DNA of 6,309 nt, taken from assembly GCA_030654645.1 (NCBI GenBank), contig JAURXC010000124.1:1-6309 (forward strand), given 5' to 3'. Below are positions 1-5,507 of this stretch, in pieces (position 1 is the stretch's first letter; each line of letters begins with the position of its first letter). Under the pieces are notes generated by a model, which saw nothing but the letters and a program-made list of their open reading frames with translations, had not been told where the DNA came from and made no database searches. Position numbers and translations under genes: made by a program. Source of the stretch: Deltaproteobacteria bacterium. Its GTDB lineage: Bacteria > Desulfobacterota > Desulfuromonadia > Geobacterales > Pseudopelobacteraceae.

Positions 1-2
1 TC

Positions 3-545
3 GCAATTCTTTCTAACTTCGATGCGCGGCGGGTTGAAACGATTCGTCAGCATGAACAGCTGCTGGATTCACTCAATTCTGAAATAACTTCGTTTCTGGC
101 AGCATTGTCAAAAAGTGCCAGCGGGCCTGATATTATGTTCGAGGTTCCAGGTCTGATACAAGTTGTTTCCGCATTGGAACATATAGGGGATGTCTGTGAG
201 GATATTCTGGATTGCACGTTGGACCGCAAGCAGTCGGGAATTATCTTTTCTCCGGATGCAATGCGTGACCTTATAATCCTGGCTGAGCAGACCGGTAACA
301 TAATCATCAGGATGGAAAAATTCATTTCTTCCAGCGAGAACTATGACCGTGATGAATTACATCAGATGAAAGCCCGTACCCGTCAGCTGTATGACCAGAT
401 CAAAGAGTCGCATTTCAGCAGAATCTGTTCCGGGGTTTGCCCGCCACGTTCTGCCATGCTTTTTCAGGAGATGTCTTCATCCTGCATGAGAATTGCGGAA
501 CTGTGCTGGAATGTCTTGGGTGTTCAGATCAGGAGAACCGAGTAA
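3..545 (+). CDS. Na/Pi cotransporter family protein, C-terminal PhoU-like part (5' truncated)
   Basis: The reading frame is open from the window edge to TAA at 543-545, leaving 180 residues of a longer protein whose start lies outside. The visible part is wholly helical and carries a PhoU-type motif (LEHIGDVCEDI) at about residues 55-65 of the fragment, with a second similar helix (MRIAELCWNVL) near the end. This two-helix-bundle pattern is what is normally fused behind the membrane domain of NptA/PNaS-type sodium-phosphate symporters. A free-standing PhoU-like (DUF47/PhoU) protein is the alternative, since no membrane segment is inside the window. The role would be phosphate uptake or its control at the inner membrane. 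The stop lies two bases before a Ppx/GppA gene, so the two are very probably co-transcribed and translationally coupled, which supports a phosphate-related job. A TTG at 105 and an ATG at 135 are internal codons, not starts, because the family pattern continues upstream of them. Confidence 0.75.
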   Translation, partial: AILSNFDARRVETIRQHEQLLDSLNSEITSFLAALSKSASGPDIMFEVPGLIQVVSALEHIGDVCEDILDCTLDRKQSGIIFSPDAMRDLIILAEQTGNIIIRMEKFISSSENYDRDELHQMKARTRQLYDQIKESHFSRICSGVCPPRSAMLFQEMSSSCMRIAELCWNVLGVQIRRTE

Positions 546-547
546 AG

Positions 548-1459
548 ATGAAATGTGCAGCCATTGATTTCGGTACCAATACGGCCCGTTTGCTCATCGG
601 AGAACGCATCAACCAGAAGCTTTCAACTCTGCGCGTCGAAAGGGAAATTGTCAGGCTTGGCGGAGGCTTTTCCGACGACAGGGGTTTGTCGGAAGAGGCC
701 CAACAGCGCGGATTGAGCTGCTTGAAGCGATTTGCAGCCATAATCAGGGAGTATGGCGTCGAGCAGATCCGGGCTTCCGCTACCAGCGCCGTCAGGGATG
801 CGGTAAACGGGGCCAATTTTGTTGAACATGTTTTTCGTGAGACCGGAATCAGACTGAACGTCATCGGCGGTGATCTTGAAGGTCGTTTGACGCTGGAAGG
901 AGTTATCTCCGGTCTTGACGTAATTCATGAGAAGATGGTGGTCCTGGATGTGGGCGGGGGCAGTACGGAGCTTACCGTAGCTGAAAACGGGACTCCACTG
1001 TTAGTGCGAAGTATTCCGTTGGGGGTCGTCAGGCTAACCGAGGGTTTCACTACCTTCCAGTCCATGAACCAGAGGATTGTGACCGTTCTGAACCAGCTGG
1101 AAACCGAGATGTCAGCGGTCGGCATCTGCGGACAACCTGGCTCGGAACTGGTCGCAACTGCTGGGACCGCTACGACGCTGGCTGCCATCCAGATGGAAAT
1201 GACAGATTACGATTATCGCCGGGTTAACAACTTTCTGATCAGCAGAGCTGAAATTGAAGCGATCTATCAGAGGTTGCTGCCATTGTCACCGTCAGAGAGA
1301 ATCTCGATTCCAGGCCTTGAAAAAGGGCGGGAGGATTTGATCATGGCCGGTATTCTTATAACGGAACAGGTGATGGACCGATTCGGATTCGGGCGGTTGA
1401 AGGTCAGCGACTATGGTTTGCTGGAAGGGTTGGCTATTTCAGATATTGAACTGGTGTAG
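548..1459 (+). CDS. ppx: Ppx/GppA family phosphatase (exopolyphosphatase / pppGpp phosphohydrolase), short form
   Basis: This 303-residue protein belongs to the ASKHA-fold Ppx/GppA family, which releases phosphate from polyphosphate ends or converts pppGpp to ppGpp in the cytoplasm. Visible motifs in order are the N-terminal phosphate loop DFGTNTARLLI (7-17), the second loop ATSAVRDA (78-85), the acidic patch EGRLTLEGV (111-119), the third loop VVLDVGGGSTEL (131-142), a TAGTATTLAA loop in the middle of the protein, and the C-terminal VSDYGLLEGLAI. About 300 residues matches the short two-domain form, without the C-terminal HD-like domain of E. coli Ppx (about 510 residues). I chose ATG 548 because the family N-terminus begins exactly there and AGGAG lies at 531-535, although a 12-base spacer is long. 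The gene follows the phosphate-transporter gene by two bases. Sequence alone does not separate Ppx from GppA activity, so the symbol is provisional. Its last 49 bases overlap the end of the opposing lipoprotein gene. Confidence 0.9.
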   Translation: MKCAAIDFGTNTARLLIGERINQKLSTLRVEREIVRLGGGFSDDRGLSEEAQQRGLSCLKRFAAIIREYGVEQIRASATSAVRDAVNGANFVEHVFRETGIRLNVIGGDLEGRLTLEGVISGLDVIHEKMVVLDVGGGSTELTVAENGTPLLVRSIPLGVVRLTEGFTTFQSMNQRIVTVLNQLETEMSAVGICGQPGSELVATAGTATTLAAIQMEMTDYDYRRVNNFLISRAEIEAIYQRLLPLSPSERISIPGLEKGREDLIMAGILITEQVMDRFGFGRLKVSDYGLLEGLAISDIELV

Positions 1460-2385
1460 GGTGCTGTTTTGCTGACAAGTTGCTCTAGTGCCGACTTGGC
1501 TTTCTCCGCCGCTCTTGTATCACCGTTTTTTTGATACACTTTAATCAGATCTTGCAAAATGACAACCGCTTTATCCCTTCTTCCGGCCGACAGATGAACC
1601 GAACAGGCCCGTTCAAGATAATCCGCGTTTTGGACCGGCTCATTTTTCCTCTCGGCTACTTCCGCAAGTTTCTCCAGGTCCAAGCCGATCTTGGCGCTCG
1701 CCCCGATCCTCTTGTCAATTTCAAGTGCCTCCAGAAGCAGCTTTTCAGCCAATTCCAGGCGGCGAGACTTCAGCTCGATATCACCTAGCATCCTCAATGA
1801 GTTTGCCTCTTCTTCGGGCAGATCATTGTTTCTGTTCTCCTGCAGCGCGATGGTTGCGGTTTTGCTCGCGGTGTCCAAATTGCCGTTGATAAGCTGTGTT
1901 CTTGCCAACAGATTGCGTCTGACACCCTTTGACGGACCATTTTCGGCATCCAGGGCTCTGGAGGCCCACTTCAATGCATCAGTATTGTTTTTAAGGGCAA
2001 TTTCAACCAGTGCTTTCTCGTACGTGACTTCAGAGGTGAATTCAGGGTGAGCGCTGCAGATCTGCAGTGCTTGATCTATATAGAGATTGGATGCATCGAT
2101 CTTTCCTCCCAGTCTGTTCAAACGGGCAAGGTTGACAAGCGCAATAACCCGGTCCGGATTGTCTTCAATTGATGAGCTTAATGCCAGCGCATCGGCAAAA
2201 AGCTGTTCGGCCTGTCGGAGGTCGCTTTTTTGCTGGGCGCGCAACCCTCTCTCCAGCAACTTCTCTGTTTGAAGATGTGTCTCCGATCTGATAACCGATT
2301 TGCCGGATGTGATTGAACATGCTGTAACGGTTGATAACAGCATGGTTAATAGCACCAATAAATGAAACCGTCCTGAATTACTCAT
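1411..2385 (-). CDS. TPR-repeat outer-membrane-type lipoprotein of the MCE operon
   Basis: The predicted product has 324 residues with a classic lipoprotein signal: a short N-region with an arginine, a hydrophobic stretch (residues 8-20), and a lipobox ending VTAC with Cys23 as the lipidated residue. Residue +2 is Ser rather than Asp, which by the E. coli rule favours sorting to the outer membrane. The rest is alpha-helical with about six TPR-like helix pairs (for example around GLRAQQKSDLRQAEQLFADA and YQKNGDTRAAEKAKSALEQL). TPRs usually bind proteins or peptides. I chose ATG 2383-2385 because the signal peptide starts there and its ATGAGTAA overlaps the TAA of the upstream MCE gene by eight bases, so translation is coupled. 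GGTGA lies about five bases upstream. A start at 2451 would add 22 residues inside the MCE gene and spoil the signal. It is last in the ATPase-like/MCE operon, where ABC-type auxiliary lipoproteins often sit. The specific function is unknown. The C-terminal codons run into ppx. Confidence 0.85.
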   Translation of the reverse strand: MSNSGRFHLLVLLTMLLSTVTACSITSGKSVIRSETHLQTEKLLERGLRAQQKSDLRQAEQLFADALALSSSIEDNPDRVIALVNLARLNRLGGKIDASNLYIDQALQICSAHPEFTSEVTYEKALVEIALKNNTDALKWASRALDAENGPSKGVRRNLLARTQLINGNLDTASKTATIALQENRNNDLPEEEANSLRMLGDIELKSRRLELAEKLLLEALEIDKRIGASAKIGLDLEKLAEVAERKNEPVQNADYLERACSVHLSAGRRDKAVVILQDLIKVYQKNGDTRAAEKAKSALEQLVSKTAPYTSSISEIANPSSKP

Positions 2386-3358
2386 TGCTGTCACCGTGTA
2401 TAAACAGCTTGCCAGCTGGTGGAGGTGTGTTGTCACGGAATATCCAGACATTTTGTATGGAATTTATCAGACGGTCAGTGCCCAGCATCACATCTTCCGT
2501 CTGGGAAAGCAGTCCGGGGATTTTGGGAAAAGCCGATTCCGACAGAATCCTGGTCTCTCTGGAAAATCCGGATACGTCCGTAAGTGTTGCATCAGCCTTT
2601 TCCAGCAGTTGAGGCAGTTTTTTATCAATGTTGTCAATGGCCATATTTACACGGTTAAGTGTCGGAGCAAGGTCAATGTCTTCCACCTTCTTGTTGGCAG
2701 TGTCGAGTAAGGTATTGGTCTTTGATGATAAACGCTCGATCGAGCCGTTGGCGGAGACCAGAAGCCTGTCGGTATTGCGGCGGGTTCCTTCCAGGTTGCG
2801 AGTCAAGGCTTCCAGATTTTGTATGCTCTTTTTAAGATCACCATCTGGATTGTTGATATAACCGATTATGTCGCGCACCTCGACCAACACCGGTTTGATC
2901 TTCTCCGCGATTTCATCGGCCATCTCATCCAGAGCCTTGGTTTTTACATAAACGATTGCTTCGTTATCTTTAATTTCAGGTTTATCCTGGGATCCGGCGG
3001 AAACTTCTATGATGTTGTCACCGACCAAACCTTCCTTGACCAGCTTGACGACCGAATCGTTTCTTATCCAGGTACGGTATTTTTTGTCCAGTTCAATGGT
3101 TATGTCCACCATGGCCTGATCGTTAAGAGATATTGAGGTGACCCGGCCGATTCTGAAGCCGGAAAGTTTGACCGGCATTCCTTTGGAAAAGCCGGTGCCG
3201 CGATCCACGGTAAAATGAAGACTGTAGGTTGCGGCAAAGAAATCTTTCTGGATGCCATAGAACAGAAACGCCAATACGATCCCGACAAGCGAAACCGCAA
3301 TAAAAAGTCCGATTTTTCGTTCCAGATGTTTAAACCTGGGGTATTCTTCACGCGTCAT
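2378..3358 (-). CDS. MCE-domain (MlaD-like) phospholipid transport protein with long helical tail
   Basis: This 326-residue protein has a short cytoplasmic N-terminus, one membrane anchor at about residues 16-36, a single MCE domain at about 44-140, and a long mostly helical, probably coiled-coil, C-terminal region from about 143 to 300. The MCE domain shows the typical pattern GTGFSKGMPVKLSGFRIGRV and GLVGDNIIEV. MCE proteins form hexameric rings in the periplasm that pass lipids between inner and outer membranes, as in Mla, Pqi and Let systems. E. coli MlaD is only about 183 residues, so the tail is long, as in many delta-proteobacterial and mycobacterial MCE proteins where it may form a lipid tunnel. 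It ends in a Pro-rich segment (FRDNTPPP). The ATG at 3356-3358 is 21 bases after the ABC-like gene's stop; the ribosome binding site is weak, with GGAAATGG upstream. The 3' end overlaps the lipoprotein start. No MlaE-type permease gene is adjacent. Confidence 0.92.
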   Translation of the reverse strand: MTREEYPRFKHLERKIGLFIAVSLVGIVLAFLFYGIQKDFFAATYSLHFTVDRGTGFSKGMPVKLSGFRIGRVTSISLNDQAMVDITIELDKKYRTWIRNDSVVKLVKEGLVGDNIIEVSAGSQDKPEIKDNEAIVYVKTKALDEMADEIAEKIKPVLVEVRDIIGYINNPDGDLKKSIQNLEALTRNLEGTRRNTDRLLVSANGSIERLSSKTNTLLDTANKKVEDIDLAPTLNRVNMAIDNIDKKLPQLLEKADATLTDVSGFSRETRILSESAFPKIPGLLSQTEDVMLGTDRLINSIQNVWIFRDNTPPPAGKLFIHGDSNE

Positions 3359-3379
3359 TTAGTTACCATTTCCAATAAA

Positions 3380-4027
3380 TTATCGCCGGAGCAAAGAAAT
3401 AACATTATCAAAACCGTGAATATCAACAGCGTCCACGGTAGAAGCAAAGACGATCGAAGTTCTTTCTTCCATCTCCGCATGAAAGCGATTCATCACAGTC
3501 AAAAACATGTTTTGTTCCGTGGACGATATCTTTTCCAGGCTGTTGCAGTAAAGCATCATTTCAGGCTTCATTACTGCCGCTCTTGTAAACGCGACAACTC
3601 TTTTTTCAAACAGAGAAAGATGCGCCGGCAACGCCATCCTTTTACCTTTATATCCCAGCTCATCCAGGTAGTTGCGTGCCGATTCCTGATCCTGAACAGT
3701 CGCTTCACCGAAATGATAGGTCATGGGCAGAAAAATATTTTCCCAGACCTTTAAATTTGAGACCAACCCCCCTGAAAAAGGGACAATTCCAACTTTTAGA
3801 CGCAGGTTCATCAATGATTCACTGGCGTCGTCTGTCGTGGAAAAACCCAGAACGTTTATGGAACCTGCGTCGGGCCGGATCATTCCTGTTATCAATCGCG
3901 CAAATTGATGACTATCTTCCTCTCTTGCAATCAAGACCAGTGAACGGGTTCCTGTTTCGAACTCGCATGTAAATCCACAAAGCAGATTTGAATAGCTTAC
4001 ATTATCGAATAGTAAGGCGGTTGACAT
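3380..4027 (-). CDS. Degenerate ABC-transporter ATPase (MlaF-like pseudo-ATPase)
   Basis: The 215-residue product follows the MlaF-type ABC ATPase fold from end to end but lacks every catalytic motif. Conserved landmarks are an N-terminal LLFDNVSYSNLLCGFTCEFE, RLITGMIRPDAGSINVLG (44-61), VGIVPFSGGLVSNLKVWENI (79-98), RAAVMKPEMMLY (149-160) and TSIVFASTVDAV (190-201). Where Walker A (GxxGxGKS) should stand, residues 33-40 read IAREEDSH. The Q-loop glutamine is Phe84, signature LSGGQ is LSLFE (137-141), Walker B DE is Cys161-Asn162, and the H-loop histidine is Ser196. All these positions align without gaps, so this is substitution and not frameshift decay. It should not hydrolyse ATP. It probably still folds and may hold a cytoplasmic scaffold role or pair with an active ATPase or permease encoded elsewhere; that is inference. 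It is the first gene of the operon, followed 21 bases later by the MCE gene. The start at 4025-4027 fits the family N-terminus, although the ribosome binding site (TAGGGC) is poor. Confidence 0.85.
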   Translation of the reverse strand: MSTALLFDNVSYSNLLCGFTCEFETGTRSLVLIAREEDSHQFARLITGMIRPDAGSINVLGFSTTDDASESLMNLRLKVGIVPFSGGLVSNLKVWENIFLPMTYHFGEATVQDQESARNYLDELGYKGKRMALPAHLSLFEKRVVAFTRAAVMKPEMMLYCNSLEKISSTEQNMFLTVMNRFHAEMEERTSIVFASTVDAVDIHGFDNVISLLRR

Positions 4028-4034
4028 GCCCTAC

Positions 4035-4062
4035 ATACTATCGAGAAAAGCATTGTTGTCAA
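4035..4062 (-). promoter_or_regulatory. Candidate sigma70-type promoter of the envelope operon
   Basis: On the minus strand a perfect -35 TTGACA (4062-4057) is followed after 16 bases by TAGTAT (4040-4035), four of six matches to the -10 consensus. Only seven bases separate the -10 box from the ATG at 4027, so the transcript would start at or next to the start codon, making the first cistron leaderless or nearly so. This is prediction only. Confidence 0.45.
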
Positions 4063-4150
4063 CGTGAGAATTGCCCTTGAAGCCAGAGTTGACCTCTTCC
4101 TGCTTGACCTGCCTCTCTATTTGCGTTAGCTTTCTCCGTGAAACCGAGTC

Positions 4151-4156
4151 AGAGGA
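4151..4156 (+). promoter_or_regulatory. Ribosome binding site fixing the rsmD start
   Basis: AGAGGA stands seven bases before the ATG at 4164 and is the only good Shine-Dalgarno match in the region. It supports the 4164 start over an in-frame ATG at 4071, whose added codons look non-coding. Confidence 0.7.
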
Positions 4157-4163
4157 ATTTGAA

Positions 4164-4727
4164 ATGCGTGTAATTGCCGGTATCTGTCGCGGAATGAAGT
4201 TGAAATCACCACATGGGGAAGTAACCCGCCCCACGGCAGACAGGGTCAAAGAGTCGCTTTTTAACATAATTTCGAACCAAATTAATTATCAAGGATGCCG
4301 GGTTCTGGATATCTGTGCCGGTACCGGCAGCCTGGGAATTGAATCATTAAGTCGAGGCGCTGCTTCATGCACCTTCATAGAGCAGAACAGAAAAGTATCC
4401 GGGATACTTACCGAGAATCTGATCGCCGCCAAGTTTGAGCGTAAGTCGGAACTGTTGACGATGGAATCACACAAGGCGTTGAAGTTGCTTTCAAAACGTG
4501 GAGTCGAATACGATCTTGTGTTTCTTGATCCACCATATGACTCGGGCATTTACTTGTCGATTGCAGAATTATTGTGTGAACTTGGGATGTTAACCGTTGA
4601 TTCCTTATTCATTGCGGAGTGTTCCGTACGAAATCCCTTGCCGGAAATAGTAGGAACTCTCATCAAGACCGACCGTCGCGTATATGGCGATACGGCGATT
4701 GAATTCTATAATCTGGAGAGAGCATGA
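4164..4727 (+). CDS. rsmD: 16S rRNA (guanine(966)-N2)-methyltransferase RsmD
   Basis: This is a 187-residue class I SAM-dependent methyltransferase that methylates N2 of G966 in 16S rRNA on the 30S subunit. The usual RsmD N-terminus MRVIAGICRGMKL is followed by the family signature TRPTADRVKESLFNI (21-35). Next come the SAM-binding motif I, VLDICAGTGSLGIESLSRGA (47-66), the acidic residues at FIEQN (71-75), and the catalytic DPPY at 122-125 in the setting DLVFLDPPYD. Length matches the family (about 180-200). The start at 4164 is chosen from the family N-terminus and the AGAGGA seven bases upstream. Its TGA overlaps the coaD ATG (ATGA, 4724-4727), a common rsmD-coaD arrangement, so the two are translationally coupled. 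It is divergent from the MCE operon. I see no convincing promoter: TTGACC occurs at 4089 and 4104 without a good -10 box. Confidence 0.96.
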   Translation: MRVIAGICRGMKLKSPHGEVTRPTADRVKESLFNIISNQINYQGCRVLDICAGTGSLGIESLSRGAASCTFIEQNRKVSGILTENLIAAKFERKSELLTMESHKALKLLSKRGVEYDLVFLDPPYDSGIYLSIAELLCELGMLTVDSLFIAECSVRNPLPEIVGTLIKTDRRVYGDTAIEFYNLERA

Positions 4728-5209
4728 AAAAAGTCGCGGTGTATCCCGGGTCTTTTGACCCGATCACCTATGGACATCTGGATATCATCAGGCGAGGCCT
4801 GACGATATTTGATGAAATTATCGTTGCAGTTGCAAGAAACTCCCAGAAAAACGCATTATTCTCAACCGATGAACGTGTGGCGCTTATCCATGATGTACTC
4901 AAAGCGGAAGAGCGAGTCACAGTTGACACTTTCAGCGGTCTTCTGATAGATTACGCATCCGTTCGTGGGGCGCATGTGATCATTCGCGGATTGAGGGCCA
5001 TATCGGATTTCGAGTACGAATTCCAGATTGCCCAGATGAACAGCACTATCGGCCGTGAAATTGAAACCCTGTTTATGATGACATCCTTGCAGTATGGGTA
5101 TCTGTCCTCATCGATTGTCAAGGAGGTCTGTTCTCTGAACGGTGATATCGATATGTTTGTACCTCCGGAAATCAAGGCAGCATTAAAACAGAAATATGGA
5201 CTGGTGTAG
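4724..5209 (+). CDS. coaD: Phosphopantetheine adenylyltransferase (PPAT)
   Basis: CoaD transfers AMP from ATP to 4'-phosphopantetheine, giving dephospho-CoA and pyrophosphate, the penultimate step of coenzyme A synthesis in the cytoplasm. The 161-residue product is full length for the family. It shows YPGSFDPITYGHLDII (7-22) with the nucleotidyltransferase TxGH motif (15-18, His18 catalytic), Lys42 in the substrate loop, RGLRAISDFEYE (88-99) with the two substrate/ATP-contacting arginines 88 and 91, and the C-terminal LSSSIVKEV (127-135) corresponding to the ISSTxVRE motif. It starts in a 4-base overlap with rsmD, with GGAG at 4715-4718 as ribosome binding site inside rsmD. No terminator directly follows. 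The next hairpin terminator is at 5457, beyond the aminotransferase remnant, so the transcript may run through that remnant. Confidence 0.98.
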   Translation: MKKVAVYPGSFDPITYGHLDIIRRGLTIFDEIIVAVARNSQKNALFSTDERVALIHDVLKAEERVTVDTFSGLLIDYASVRGAHVIIRGLRAISDFEYEFQIAQMNSTIGREIETLFMMTSLQYGYLSSSIVKEVCSLNGDIDMFVPPEIKAALKQKYGLV

Positions 5210-5227
5210 TACGGATAAAGCTGGAAT

Positions 5228-5239
5228 GTGAATATTCAC
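5228..5239. repeat. Perfect 12-bp palindrome between coaD and the aminotransferase remnant
   Basis: GTGAATATTCAC is an exact inverted repeat, 18 bases after the coaD stop and 22 bases before the next start codon. It could be an operator half-site pair for a dimeric regulator, or chance. AATATT recurs at 5245-5250. No family of regulator is recognised. Confidence 0.3.
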
Positions 5240-5261
5240 CCACTAATATTGGCAGGAAAGA

Positions 5262-5450
5262 ATGATGAAGCTTGCAGACCACGTAAATCAAATTCAGCTG
5301 TATCCCACACCGGCATTCGATGCCGGCTTTACACGCTACATGCCGATTGGCAACGTTGACAAATATGCCCTATTTTCATATGCAACCAGTATGGAAAACA
5401 TAAAAAAAGGTATGCACCGAATAGAAGAGGCGATAAAAAATCCTAAATAG
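5262..5450 (+). pseudogene. Internally deleted aspartate aminotransferase remnant (62 codons, in frame)
   Basis: The 62-residue product looks like a class I aminotransferase (AspB-like) with most of its middle removed. Residues 2-21 (MKLADHVNQIQLYPTPAFDA) match the usual N-terminus of the form MKLADRxxxIxPSxTLAxDA. Residues 22-33 (GFTRYMPIGNVD) match the segment normally near residue 70, of the form GxTxYTPxxGxx. Residues 35-58 carry the family C-terminal pattern, SYATSMENIKKGMHRIEEAI. About 340 codons are missing, including the PLP lysine region and all substrate-binding sites, so it cannot be an active transaminase. The frame is intact across both junctions, with AGGA at 5254-5257 upstream and a strong terminator right after the stop. 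ATG 5265 (family start, 7-base spacing) may be used instead of ATG 5262. It may be a dead relic of a gene once downstream of coaD or an expressed micro-protein. The matches are from memory of the family. Confidence 0.7.
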
Positions 5451-5456
5451 CATGTC

Positions 5457-5489
5457 AAGATGAGGCGCTGAAAGGCGCCTCATCTTTTT
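5457..5489 (+). terminator. Strong intrinsic terminator after the aminotransferase remnant
   Basis: A perfect 12-bp stem with a GATGAGGCGC / GCGCCTCATC core (5459-5468 with 5475-5484) is extended by two A-T pairs, closed by a six-base loop (TGAAAG) and followed by a T run at 5485-5489. Part of the T run is in the stem extension. It starts seven bases after the TAG at 5450 and should end the rsmD-coaD transcript. Confidence 0.9.
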
Positions 5490-5497
5490 ATGAGAGC

Positions 5498-5502
5498 GAG
5501 GG
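5498..5502 (+). promoter_or_regulatory. Ribosome binding site fixing the DUF1858 gene start
   Basis: GAGGG lies five bases before ATG 5508. An in-frame ATG at 5490 sits directly in the terminator tail with no ribosome binding site, so 5508 is the likely start. Confidence 0.7.
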
Positions 5503-5507
5503 TACAG

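Noticed and set aside
437..547. Upstream ATG (437) in frame with ppx that would add 37 residues
   Set aside because: The added codons overlap the transporter gene in another frame and the family N-terminus begins exactly at 548.
1517..1537. GTATCA...TGATAC hairpin with a T-rich loop, considered as a terminator for ppx or the lipoprotein gene
   Set aside because: The stem is only six A/T-rich pairs, the run of T is in the loop rather than after the stem, and it encodes a TPR helix turn of the lipoprotein.
2386..2451. Longer N-terminus for the TPR lipoprotein
   Set aside because: It would bury the signal peptide 22 residues inside the protein and overlap the MCE gene by 74 bases.
3215..3754. 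179-codon plus-strand ORF opposite the MCE and ATPase-like genes
   Set aside because: It spans two well-supported minus-strand genes, is rich in His/Arg/Phe with no recognisable domain, and lacks a ribosome binding site. It is an antisense shadow.
4071..4163. Earlier in-frame TTG-type/ATG extension of rsmD
   Set aside because: RsmD proteins begin MRVIAG as at 4164, where AGAGGA is correctly spaced. The extension is Cys/Ser-rich and covers the intergenic region.
5490..5507. ATG 5490 as start of the DUF1858 protein
   Set aside because: It lies immediately after the terminator T run with no ribosome binding site. ATG 5508 has GAGGG five bases upstream and matches the family start.
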